DNA of 62,200 bases from a virus. The stretch spans positions 1 to 62,200 of the IMG/VR virus record IMGVR_UViG_3300028189_000014; one strand, 5' to 3'. Position 1 is the first letter of the stretch; the number at the start of each line of letters is the position of its first letter. The notes under the pieces are model-generated. The model ran no database searches. It was not told the DNA's origin and was given only the letters and a program-made list of their open reading frames with translations. The translations under genes and the position numbers were made by a program. Shown here piece by piece: positions 17,398-26,496 of the stretch.

Positions 17398-18059
17398 TAT
17401 GTACTCCCAAAACCATTGCCAACTTCCATCCCGTACCACTTAACGCCGTCACATAGAAATGAGTATATGGTTCGAGCTGTTCGAGAAGGTACCGCTGAGT
17501 CACCCGACCATGTAATAGGTATAGTAGTTGACCAACTGACTGTTACACCGTTTTTTTCGATAACAGTGAAAGATTTACCCTCATACTCGGCTATGGTAGT
17601 AGTGCCATTAACAGTCGTCGAGGGCATTTCTATTGTTACGTCTTGATCTATCCTGAATATAGTACCTGTACTAAGATCTGGTATATAGTTAACAGACGCA
17701 CCTGAGGTGTTGTAAGTATTTACAGTCTCTACGATAGCTACAGTAGCTAGCGTCGAAGGTGCTAAGTCATCCACTGTATCTTCAAGTAATTCCTTTGTTA
17801 GTCGTAACTCGCAGAGGTCTCCAGAGGCAACTGTCCAACTAACTGCGCTAGCCGCAGTTAATGCAGTACCATTTATAGTAACGATCTTAACAATCGTATT
17901 AGCACTGCCATCTGCCGTAGATAAGGTAACGTAGGTGGAATCCCCTGAGGCTAAAGTGAAATCAGGGAATACATTTGCAGCACCTACCACTATATCTAAA
18001 CCATTGGTACTGATGCTCGTTAGCGTCGTAGAGGCATTATTTGCATATTTAATAGCCAT
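17397..18059 (-). CDS. Tail fibre/structural protein with shared C-terminal domain
   Basis: 220 aa. N-terminus (MAIKYANNASTTLTSISTNG) is a beta-rich head; C-terminus is paralogous to the 188-aa neighbour (YSFLCDGVKWYGMEVGNG). The stop overlaps the neighbour's ATG region. Duplication of a fibre tip domain next to a different head suggests swapping within the adhesin block. Confidence 0.7.
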   Translation of the reverse strand: MAIKYANNASTTLTSISTNGLDIVVGAANVFPDFTLASGDSTYVTLSTADGSANTIVKIVTINGTALTAASAVSWTVASGDLCELRLTKELLEDTVDDLAPSTLATVAIVETVNTYNTSGASVNYIPDLSTGTIFRIDQDVTIEMPSTTVNGTTTIAEYEGKSFTVIEKNGVTVSWSTTIPITWSGDSAVPSRTARTIYSFLCDGVKWYGMEVGNGFGST

Positions 18060-18062
18060 GAT

Positions 18063-18527
18063 TTAGCTCGCTGCAATGCTGATCGTCCAAGTAATTGTAA
18101 GAGTATCATTAGCTCCTTTAACAACTCCTGTGAAAACAGTACGTGCTAGCATAACGAATGGTGTAGTAGAATCGAAGATGCCCGCTTCTGTAATCGTTAC
18201 ATCTGCTCCAGACCCTACCCCAGCCCAAGTACCTACGAAAACGACATTAGCATCAGTTGAAGTTGTAGCAGCATTGGCAGTTACGCTCGTGGCAGTTTGC
18301 AGAGAGCTAGTCGATAATGGAGTCTCTAATGCTGTATTTCCGACAACAACTGCAGTAGTTCCTGTACCAGTCTCCATTTGCGTCATATCATCTACTGTAT
18401 CACCTGCTATACGGCTCGCTATCCAACTAAAACCTGTATTTACTACTGCGTTGTTTACTTCGCGAACGACTTTACCATTCTTAGCTATGGTTACATTACC
18501 TGTTATTTTTAAGTTATCGTGTGCCAT
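18063..18527 (-). CDS. Tail structural protein
   Basis: 154 aa. Begins MAHDNLKITGNVTIAKNGKV and continues as a single beta-rich domain (TDANVVFVGTWAGVG, then ITEAGIFD). Similar small proteins occur in tail and baseplate regions of many phages. No catalytic residues are seen. Ribosome site is within the short gap after 18537. Confidence 0.6.
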   Translation of the reverse strand: MAHDNLKITGNVTIAKNGKVVREVNNAVVNTGFSWIASRIAGDTVDDMTQMETGTGTTAVVVGNTALETPLSTSSLQTATSVTANAATTSTDANVVFVGTWAGVGSGADVTITEAGIFDSTTPFVMLARTVFTGVVKGANDTLTITWTISIAAS

Positions 18528-18536
18528 TGTTTTTTC

Positions 18537-19052
18537 CTATGCATTAAGCGTTGTCTTGTTAAAAGGGGTCGTATTAAATCTACTATTGGAGGCTTGGTAT
18601 GTGACTACAACAGTTTCAGAGAATGCTAATCCATCTGCTTTAGTAGTACCGACCCCTAAGCCATGGGTGTCAGTTAGCGCAACATCGTCTGTTAAGTGTC
18701 TACTCCGATCAAAAGCGAATGCGAGTGACTCAGTAAACGTAATCGAATCAGTTAAGGCTTTGTTAATATCAAAGGTCAGTGACTCAGCAAAAGATACGCC
18801 GTCAGTTGCGGTTTCTTCGACTGAGTTTCTCGCTATCGACTGGCTATCAGTTAGTTGGATTTGATCACTGATGATGCGGTGGAAGGCTGTGTTTACTACA
18901 ACGCTATCTGAGAGACCGAAGCTGTCACTGGCTGTAACATATTTCAGGGCTTTTTTAGAGCTAGGATCGGTAAAAATCGAAGTGGCGCGTATATTCTGTA
19001 CATCAGCGCCTGCTGTTATAGAACTTCCCGAAGATGTGATTTTTAAAGCCAT
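18537..19052 (-). CDS. Repeat protein with (T)DSxxFxES repeats
   Basis: 171 aa. Residues ~35-155 are made of imperfect repeats of the type LTDSITFTESLAF, ATDGVSFAESLTF, LTDDVALTDTHGL and KADGLAFSETVVV, suggesting a short solenoid or fibrous shaft. A related pattern (AISDTIELGDSDV) ends the FN3-type tail protein at 5150-6445. Probable fibre shaft; its stop codon overlaps the 124-aa gene's end only by the shared junction. Confidence 0.6.
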   Translation of the reverse strand: MALKITSSGSSITAGADVQNIRATSIFTDPSSKKALKYVTASDSFGLSDSVVVNTAFHRIISDQIQLTDSQSIARNSVEETATDGVSFAESLTFDINKALTDSITFTESLAFAFDRSRHLTDDVALTDTHGLGVGTTKADGLAFSETVVVTYQASNSRFNTTPFNKTTLNA

Positions 19053-19426
19053 TAGAAATCTGCTCGGACTTTAAATTTTAATTTGTCGAAAACAGTTTGT
19101 TTTCCACCAGCATCTGAGATTTCTATCTCGGCTTCGTAAGTACCCGCCTCGACATCTAATGTCTTCGGTCCCCATGTCATGAAACATTTACCTGCCGTTC
19201 TCGGGTCTGATATCCCGCATTGTAGAGTAGCTGGAGTAGTATCTGCGCCTAAAGCACGGAAATATACATTGACTGTTGCGCCTGTTAGATCTATTGGAGC
19301 CCACGTTGTAGCGTCGTCGGGGTCTAGCGTCGCGCCAGTAGCCGCAACGTTGGAATCGCGTAAGGTGAAATTAAGTTCTGGCTTATCGTCGCCCGAAACT
19401 AGGTTGATCGTGTCGTAATAAGCCAT
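19052..19426 (-). CDS. BppU-like upper baseplate / fibre-anchoring protein
   Basis: 124 aa. Sequence blocks SGDDKPELNFTLRDSNV, GATVNVYFRALG and AGTYEAEIEISDAGGKQTVF match the layout of BppU N-terminal domains, which anchor fibres to the baseplate. It is the first gene after the giant internal protein and is preceded by a strong promoter-like sequence with the 17-bp element, so it may head a separate fibre transcription unit. Confidence 0.65.
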   Translation of the reverse strand: MAYYDTINLVSGDDKPELNFTLRDSNVAATGATLDPDDATTWAPIDLTGATVNVYFRALGADTTPATLQCGISDPRTAGKCFMTWGPKTLDVEAGTYEAEIEISDAGGKQTVFDKLKFKVRADF

Positions 19427-19471
19427 TCTTTAACTCCAGTTAGAGGTTATTCTCAGCATCGGCTATGCGGT

Positions 19472-19504
19472 TATAAGCATAGCTTATTTTATTGGGGAAA
19501 TCAA
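19472..19504 (-). promoter_or_regulatory. Sigma70-like promoter with 17-bp near-palindrome
   Basis: On the minus strand: TTGATT (19499-19504), 17-base spacer, TATGCT (19476-19481). The 17-mer at 19472-19488 covers the -10 and much of the spacer. It is placed to drive the tail-fibre genes from 19426 leftward, immediately after the giant gene's stop at 19501. Same layout as before the small terminase and capsid genes. Confidence 0.6.
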
Positions 19505-22500
19505 TCATTCAGATGCCTCATCGCAGGGATCTGGCTCCAGATAGGGATAGATCTATTAACACCGTTACCACTAAAGATAGAATCTACATGCCCGGCTGTT
19601 GGACCTAATAATCGAGTTGAAGTTTTCCCATTCCATCCTTGTGCATCCATAGCTGAGAACCCTATTTCTAGAGCGCCAAAACCTCCCGATCTACGGAATA
19701 TATTATAGGTGTAATCTCCCATGCCTTGTTTGGCTGTCGGATCGCGTTTACCCCAGTATTGGAGGAGTTCTCGAAGTTCTAGAGCTAAGCCTGCTAGTGG
19801 CAGCATGAAAAATGCGGCTAGAGCTATAGGCACAGACTTCGCAGGTAGGCCGTCTTGTTGTTTAACATTATTCCAGATACCTTCGAGCACCGTATGTTGG
19901 TATGCGTAGAAGAATGTTTTGAGGTGGGTTAGTAAACCAAATCTAGGATCGGACATGAACACCGGGCGCATTGCGTTATTCGGATTTACTACTGATTGAT
20001 CCACAAAAATCCCAATAGCATCTTGAACTCGCTGAGCCAATAACGCCGTATTCGGATCTTGTTCTAAATCCATGCTCATATCCTCTGCACGATTCCATAC
20101 CGGACGACCTAACTTATCCCATTGTTTTACTAAATCTGGGGTTAGTTTGAGCTCTTCTAAGAACTGGGTACTGTTCTCGTTCTGCTCAGTTATGCCATGT
20201 CTGATAATGAAATCCTCAGCAATAGACGCTGACATCACGCGGGACATATCAGTAAACCACTTCTGCCCGTTATATAAGAACAAATTCTTATTGGCTGTTT
20301 GTGCCCATGATGGCGCGGTATCTAACCCATATACTTCCAGCATTGCATGGTTCGCTAAGGTATCTTCTAAGAAGCCCATAGCCCGGTATCGCTGATAAGC
20401 CTCTTTGCGGTTCTTTACGGTACGTGCATACTGATGAAGAGCAGCTGATGCACCCTGAACATCTTTAGCGCGTAAGATAGGCCCTGCTAACTCAGGTATA
20501 GAGGCTACTGCGGTAAAGAGCAACACCATCCAGTTTTCCGCCGCCATAATATTATTCTGGTATTTACGCAACTGCGGATCCATATCTATACCCCGCTGTC
20601 CTAAGATTCCCTGCATCACGGTCTTAACACGGTTACGTGCTGTTGCATCAGGGATTGTGGCAATCTGATCGTTGAGTTTCTTAGCGGCATCGAAATAAGG
20701 CTCATCTCGCCCGTTGTCGACAATCTCGCCAAACAACCTACCGAACTCTGCGTGTCTGATCGACTTACGAACTGAGTTCATAAGTACAAACTCAGGGTCA
20801 GGATGTAGCCATCCGCCTTCGAGAAGATCCGCATTAGGGATCTGCATTAACTTGCCTCGTTTACGAACGGTGTTACCCGAAGGTGCATGTACTACATTTG
20901 GATCTAATGAAGTCTGATCTCGTAATATAGCATTTCGAAAATAGTCAGCATGAGTCTCATTCTCTACGAAATCATACTGCATCAAGAATTCATTAAACGC
21001 TTGTCCTTCCTGCTCTATCTTAGGGTTATTATACATTCGAGGGAAATGGTTAGTTACGCTCTCGAAGAACGGTACGGTGGACCCTAGATATTCAGTGAAT
21101 TTACGATGGACTTTGCGTAGTTCGACAGTCTTAGGATGCACTTCTGCGTCGGTTAACTGCTCATTTTGAACTTCACTCAGTATCTGGTCTTTCAGCCCCG
21201 GCGGTATAGATTTGAGCACTGTCTCATACGCTCCACCCCACTGCCGATCAAGCTGAGCAACTGCGACTAACCAGGGGCGTTGAATAGCACTAGTTGTTTG
21301 TGGACGTAGCCATAGCTTATCAGCAATAGCGTCAGCTCCCCATAACCGAAGCTGTTGATCCGCCGATAACAATGGGTACAGAACTTTCCTAGAACCTGAG
21401 AGAATCGCATTGATTCGAACCCGTGCTTGGTCGCGTAATTGCGGAGTTACTGCATTCAATAACGTTTCACGTAGTCGTTCAGTAAACGAGTCCAGCTCTT
21501 CTTCTGTAGGATTCGTTGTAGATGTGTCCTCTTCAGTTATAGATACAGAGTCTCGTTCATAGGCTGAGGGCTGTTCAAAGCCATAGCCGGGCGAATAACG
21601 TTTAGAGGTAACACCCTGCATATATTCAGAGAATGTTTGGTTCTGCTCAAACCGTCTCGACTTATTCTTATGCATCCGCTCATAAGCCGCTTTTAATCCT
21701 GCTTTGATCTCAGTGAATAATTGCTTCACTTTTTTAGCTAAGGATTGCTTCGTATCTGTAGATTCTGCAAGGAGACTATGTAATCCTTGCATACTGTCAA
21801 GATTACCTGAAGCTGCCCAAGCACTCATCTGGTCAGCGAACCATTCTCGGTAAGCATAAGGCTTATCCCAAGAACCCATCTCTGTTTCATAGGCTTTATA
21901 TAGAGCATCTTGTACTTCTTTCGGGGCTTTATGGAGAGCGTTACGCATAAATGCATGCCCAAACTCATGCCCTAAAGTAATCATCTGTACGGGGGCATCC
22001 CACTTGTTGTTTATATAGATAACGGCATGGTCTTTAAAATACCAAGTAGTCCCCATCTTATTTTTTTGTGCTAACCGACTAGTCATATCAGCTAGAACAT
22101 CTTCATCGACCAACGGGTTACGCAGCTTCGCATTCTGTTTAAGGATGCGTCCTACCGCCTGCATCTCTTTGTATTCTGAGAGAGCTCTTAGTTGGCGCAG
22201 AAGCTCGACTTTTTTAGCTCTCGCATTAGTCCTGACTTTCTTATTTTTTGCGTTTTCACCCTGTATCTTATTAAGTTCTTTCTGAATATTAAGCCATGCC
22301 TCGCCTCTATCTGAACGAACCAACTCTAGTTGTTTGGGGTTTAATACAGTTGACAGATCGTCAGGGAGTGCCAGTTCACTCTGGTCGACTATGTCCTGTA
22401 AGCCGTCGTTGTCAATTAGCATGACGTTGAACTTCGAGTTCGTCGCTTTAAGTAGTTGTACTACCGTGGGGCCTAACAGTTTCGCTGTTTTACCTACCGC

Positions 22501-25500
22501 TTTAACGTGAGGACCTAACATTTTTCCGCCAGCACTCGAGAGCACCGATTGCCAAGAACTACCCTGACTTACTGTACTATTAGGATCTGCTTTGTGGCCT
22601 CGGTTCCTAAATCCTGAGAGAATAAGGTCGCGCCATTGACGTTCGAACTTATGGTCAGACTGCGACACTTCAGTATCGTTATCTACAGTATCTAATATAG
22701 ACTTGTCGCCCGTGACGTAATCTTCGACTCCTTTACCGAACGCCGCGTTTTCACGTTGGACATTGAGCCAGTTGGCTAACTTAGTGGCGTGTTGGTCGAG
22801 TTTTAGAGACTCATTTTCTAGACGAGTAGCTTCTTCGTTTAAAGCGATTTGTTCCTCTGCATCTTGTAGGTTCTCATCATTCGCCTCCTCCCGGAGAGCA
22901 GTCGATTCTTTACGTAATGCCATAGTATACTTATGCACCTCAGCTATATCGTTGGATGTTTTAACTTCTAATTCTGCGCGGTAGCCTCGTTCTAGTTTAT
23001 CGAGTAGATCTATTTGTTTTATGAGGTTATTACTTTCTTCTGGAGTCCTCATATGATTCGGCTTGGCTGATATCTCACCGATCTGCTCTTGAAGAGCTCG
23101 TATCTGCCGTACCTTCACATCGTTATTAGCAATGTTCAGTTCTTGCTGAGTTACCTTATCTAAGGTGAGCATCTGTGTCGCCATTGTTGCGAGATGCATA
23201 TGGGTTTCTTGTAATACAGGATTCCCATCGCTTACCCGTTCATTTTTACCTGTTTCGGGATGGAATACGTACTGCGGCGCGAATGACTGTGCCGCATCTA
23301 ACATATCATTGATATGTTTCTTCAACGCGTAAGACGGATGAGATTCATCAGGTAATTTCTGACGACCTACAACTGCGCGTGACGATATGACTACATCTTC
23401 GTCTGCTGTGCCGTACTGGGATTCAGCTTTTTGGTCAACCTCTCCGGGTCTATGAGGCCCTAAGTCTGCTAGTCGCTTCGCTGCTTCGCGCGTATACTCC
23501 GCACGGGTTACAAGATCCTGCCCATAACCTAAGTTATCCCAGCTACTCAAAGCCGCATCTTTGCGGGCTTGGTCTGTAGTATTTAAATCAACCTGTTCGG
23601 TTATTTCAGGATCAGTGTTTACGTCTTGAACTTCTGACAACTTCTCAAGCTGCTCCTCCAAGAACATCATTGTTATCTTATCGTCAGGATCGAGTGATTG
23701 GCCTTCTTCTATATCCCGATACATTTTAAAGTACAGCTTCTCCCGCTCAGCTGTATATCGCTGACTCAACTCTATAGCTGCATCACCACGCTCATCTTTG
23801 TTAACCTCTTTATCTCTGAGTTTAGCGTGTAGCGCTGTCTCTGTTTCGTTCCTGAGTTCACTAGCTTGGAGATAAACGGTCTTCTTGAAAAAAGCCTCAC
23901 GCGCAGACGCTACCGTTGTTGATCGACGTTTTGACTCTGTTGATACTCCGGTCTCCTCATTTACATGGCTGACCATCGAATCGACAGTTCGATCCCCTGC
24001 TTTAGTCTTATAATTCCATATCCGACGATTATCCCAATTACTAAGATCTCGCCCTAGTAGATCTTCGTGTTCAATGCCTTTATCGCCATACTTTTCTGGA
24101 TTGCGACGAATTATTATTTCTAAAGATCGGATCAACGCTTCATATACATCAGCGGCTGACGGTTGGAGAATGGGCATTTTCTGCCCCCGCTCTTGCGCTA
24201 ACTTGAGCATCCCTAATCTAACTAACTCGATAGTGTCGTAGTTCTTGCCGTCTACAGTGACTATCTCAGCATCGCGGTCCTCTAAGCTATTCGCTTTTTT
24301 GTTGCCGCTGACTTGAGCTTTACGTAATAATGCTACTTCGCCAAACCGAACACCTTGGAAATTATTAGAATCCGTAGGGTACACAGAGAGGTAATGACTC
24401 TTCGGTATCGGATCGCCTTTGTAATCTTTTTCATCAGAGTATTCAGCGACTTCGATCCCTATAGTATGGTCAGGAAATTCTGCCTGTAGAGCCATCAGTT
24501 TCCGCTCTAGAGATTCAGACGGTTGTCCGATTTTCTCTCCTTTACTATGAGCTGCATAGGGCTTGCCTCTATCTTCATGGATCTCGTTCTGCCCTATGAT
24601 GAGTACTTCGGGAATACTCATCTCAAAACCACCACTCTCGAACACGTCAAATGCTCGCCACGTAGTACCCATTACTTTAGAAGTAGAATTGTTTAAGGCT
24701 TTATTAACCGCAACTGCGATTAAATCTCCTGCGATAGCATCGAATTTATCTTTGAGGGCTATATTATTTCCCTCCTCATCGAAACCAAAAGAAGGCATGT
24801 CCTCTGCCTTACTTTGTTTTTTCACGAAGGCTTCTTTCTCTTCCTTCGTTTTCAGAGAACTGTATTCAACAGCAGCTTCGCGTAATTTTTGTACTTTCGA
24901 GTACGCCTCAGTAGCCTTAGCTGACATTTCATCTAATGCAGCTTTGCGCCCCTCGGGAGTTGATGCTTTACCTAAAGCCTCAGCACCTTTCTCAAGAGAA
25001 TCTTTTAGCGCGTCATTAAATTCATTAAACGATTTAGGACTATCTGAATAGGCTTCTTTTACTTTGTCGACAAAGCTCTTAATCGTGTCGCCGTAAGCTG
25101 TGTGATCTGTGTTCGCATCATCCCTATGGGTGTTAAGCTGTTCGGTAAAGTTACCTATCTCGTTTGATGCATCTACAACTTTTTGATGAGATTCACCTAT
25201 TTTCTTAGCTGCCCAGTCAACACCTTGTCCTACTTTATGAGCACCGTATTGCGTAGCGGCAACGGGCGCAGATCCACCAAACGCCATGCCACCGCCAGCA
25301 GCGAAACCTTTGGAGAAGTCTTCTATAAGGCGTTGCCCGTTCTCGGGTGAGAATATGTCGTATTCGGGTTTATTAGCTTTAATCGCTAAGAAACTAATTA
25401 TAGATTGGATGTCTTCAGTGAATCCTTCTACCCCTGCAGTTATACCTACGCCTTTCGCCACCGTAGCGATAGTTTCCATGACGGTTTTAGGGTTCTTGCG

Positions 25501-26496
25501 CGCAACTTTAAAAACTTGTTTTAGTGCAGCTGCGACACCAACTACATCTACGGCAGCACCGGGGACTCCTGCAAGTAATGCCGCCGCCCCTGCTTTGTCA
25601 GGAGCAACGCCTTCTCTGATCTGATCTTTATAATACTCACCGACCATTAACGGATAGCTAGCTGTAGCCGCACCTACTAACGCTCCTTTCTTCTTCGCTT
25701 CGATTCGTAGTCCTCTAGCGAGCGCTTTCTTTGCTCCCGAACTTAACTTATCTACTAATTTCTTAGGATCTGTTTTGGGGTCAAAATTCTTAGCTGCTTG
25801 TTTTCGTGCAGCTTTTGCGTTGATGCCTAGACCCGTTTTAGATGGGTGGACATCCCAATCGAATATCCTCCGTATTTCATCGTGATATTTCTTAGGTACT
25901 TTATCTATTACTTTACTAACGGTTTTATAGGACGCTTCTAGATACTTAGGTCCTCTAAGCGTAGCACCTATAATACCTCCTGCGACCATAGGAACCATTT
26001 GAGCGAAATTCTCAGTTATCGCTTCAAGTATGTATGTGCCCGCCTTTGCAGGATCCCAGTCAACATCATATATAGATTCAATTTCAGCCGGATAATAACT
26101 AGCTTTATCTGCGTATTCTTCGCTGGTCTCCCGCCCAAAATCTGCTGCGGATTCAAATCCTGTAACCTCTGCAGCAGCTTCAATAGCTGAGCCTACATTA
26201 GAAACCGCGTTGTTAACCCCTCTGAGTATACCTCTCTGTGCGGCAGACTGATGCTGAAGATTCCCTTGACGTATTCGATTGTTATGCTGCTCGTCCCTTA
26301 TCGCTTTATCGTAGCGTAGGATATCCTCATCATTTAAAGCGTCTATGTCGAACTTCGGCGTATCTGCTGCGGTCTTTGCTACTGCTTGAGCATCTTTTTT
26401 TTCCTGTTCAGATACAGGAATATTCGATGCTTGTATCTTCGCCGATAAAGCTAAAATCTCGTCGTCAGATAGCGCATTTATGTCGAATCTGCTCAT
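19501..26496 (-). CDS. Giant internal virion (ejection) protein with metallopeptidase motif
   Basis: 2331 aa, the largest gene. N-terminus has two copies of an F-D-I-x-A-L-x-D-(D/E)-(E/D)-I-L motif (residues 3-14 and ~49-60). A glycine/alanine-rich hydrophobic region follows (~150-420), then long charged coiled-coil stretches. Near residue 1510 is GHEFGHAFM with a downstream YREWFADQ, fitting a zincin (HExxH plus distal Glu). The C-terminal ~500 residues are helical. The combination suits a large ejected core protein that can cross and cut the cell wall or process partners. It is not an N4-type virion RNA polymerase: I see none of its motifs. Confidence 0.75.
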   Translation of the reverse strand: MSRFDINALSDDEILALSAKIQASNIPVSEQEKKDAQAVAKTAADTPKFDIDALNDEDILRYDKAIRDEQHNNRIRQGNLQHQSAAQRGILRGVNNAVSNVGSAIEAAAEVTGFESAADFGRETSEEYADKASYYPAEIESIYDVDWDPAKAGTYILEAITENFAQMVPMVAGGIIGATLRGPKYLEASYKTVSKVIDKVPKKYHDEIRRIFDWDVHPSKTGLGINAKAARKQAAKNFDPKTDPKKLVDKLSSGAKKALARGLRIEAKKKGALVGAATASYPLMVGEYYKDQIREGVAPDKAGAAALLAGVPGAAVDVVGVAAALKQVFKVARKNPKTVMETIATVAKGVGITAGVEGFTEDIQSIISFLAIKANKPEYDIFSPENGQRLIEDFSKGFAAGGGMAFGGSAPVAATQYGAHKVGQGVDWAAKKIGESHQKVVDASNEIGNFTEQLNTHRDDANTDHTAYGDTIKSFVDKVKEAYSDSPKSFNEFNDALKDSLEKGAEALGKASTPEGRKAALDEMSAKATEAYSKVQKLREAAVEYSSLKTKEEKEAFVKKQSKAEDMPSFGFDEEGNNIALKDKFDAIAGDLIAVAVNKALNNSTSKVMGTTWRAFDVFESGGFEMSIPEVLIIGQNEIHEDRGKPYAAHSKGEKIGQPSESLERKLMALQAEFPDHTIGIEVAEYSDEKDYKGDPIPKSHYLSVYPTDSNNFQGVRFGEVALLRKAQVSGNKKANSLEDRDAEIVTVDGKNYDTIELVRLGMLKLAQERGQKMPILQPSAADVYEALIRSLEIIIRRNPEKYGDKGIEHEDLLGRDLSNWDNRRIWNYKTKAGDRTVDSMVSHVNEETGVSTESKRRSTTVASAREAFFKKTVYLQASELRNETETALHAKLRDKEVNKDERGDAAIELSQRYTAEREKLYFKMYRDIEEGQSLDPDDKITMMFLEEQLEKLSEVQDVNTDPEITEQVDLNTTDQARKDAALSSWDNLGYGQDLVTRAEYTREAAKRLADLGPHRPGEVDQKAESQYGTADEDVVISSRAVVGRQKLPDESHPSYALKKHINDMLDAAQSFAPQYVFHPETGKNERVSDGNPVLQETHMHLATMATQMLTLDKVTQQELNIANNDVKVRQIRALQEQIGEISAKPNHMRTPEESNNLIKQIDLLDKLERGYRAELEVKTSNDIAEVHKYTMALRKESTALREEANDENLQDAEEQIALNEEATRLENESLKLDQHATKLANWLNVQRENAAFGKGVEDYVTGDKSILDTVDNDTEVSQSDHKFERQWRDLILSGFRNRGHKADPNSTVSQGSSWQSVLSSAGGKMLGPHVKAVGKTAKLLGPTVVQLLKATNSKFNVMLIDNDGLQDIVDQSELALPDDLSTVLNPKQLELVRSDRGEAWLNIQKELNKIQGENAKNKKVRTNARAKKVELLRQLRALSEYKEMQAVGRILKQNAKLRNPLVDEDVLADMTSRLAQKNKMGTTWYFKDHAVIYINNKWDAPVQMITLGHEFGHAFMRNALHKAPKEVQDALYKAYETEMGSWDKPYAYREWFADQMSAWAASGNLDSMQGLHSLLAESTDTKQSLAKKVKQLFTEIKAGLKAAYERMHKNKSRRFEQNQTFSEYMQGVTSKRYSPGYGFEQPSAYERDSVSITEEDTSTTNPTEEELDSFTERLRETLLNAVTPQLRDQARVRINAILSGSRKVLYPLLSADQQLRLWGADAIADKLWLRPQTTSAIQRPWLVAVAQLDRQWGGAYETVLKSIPPGLKDQILSEVQNEQLTDAEVHPKTVELRKVHRKFTEYLGSTVPFFESVTNHFPRMYNNPKIEQEGQAFNEFLMQYDFVENETHADYFRNAILRDQTSLDPNVVHAPSGNTVRKRGKLMQIPNADLLEGGWLHPDPEFVLMNSVRKSIRHAEFGRLFGEIVDNGRDEPYFDAAKKLNDQIATIPDATARNRVKTVMQGILGQRGIDMDPQLRKYQNNIMAAENWMVLLFTAVASIPELAGPILRAKDVQGASAALHQYARTVKNRKEAYQRYRAMGFLEDTLANHAMLEVYGLDTAPSWAQTANKNLFLYNGQKWFTDMSRVMSASIAEDFIIRHGITEQNENSTQFLEELKLTPDLVKQWDKLGRPVWNRAEDMSMDLEQDPNTALLAQRVQDAIGIFVDQSVVNPNNAMRPVFMSDPRFGLLTHLKTFFYAYQHTVLEGIWNNVKQQDGLPAKSVPIALAAFFMLPLAGLALELRELLQYWGKRDPTAKQGMGDYTYNIFRRSGGFGALEIGFSAMDAQGWNGKTSTRLLGPTAGHVDSIFSGNGVNRSIPIWSQIPAMRHLND

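Noticed and set aside
18076-18864. 262-codon plus-strand open frame opposite tail genes
   Set aside because: It is antisense to two well supported structural genes, is Val/Ser/Ala-skewed as expected of a shadow frame, and has no recognisable motif. Similar long shadows at 6156-6563, 24563-25051 and 10720-10950 (Pro-rich mirror of Gly repeats) were rejected too.
19501-26496. N4-type virion RNA polymerase
   Set aside because: Length and place would fit, but no T7-family polymerase motifs are visible and the protein has an HEFGH motif and coiled coils instead.
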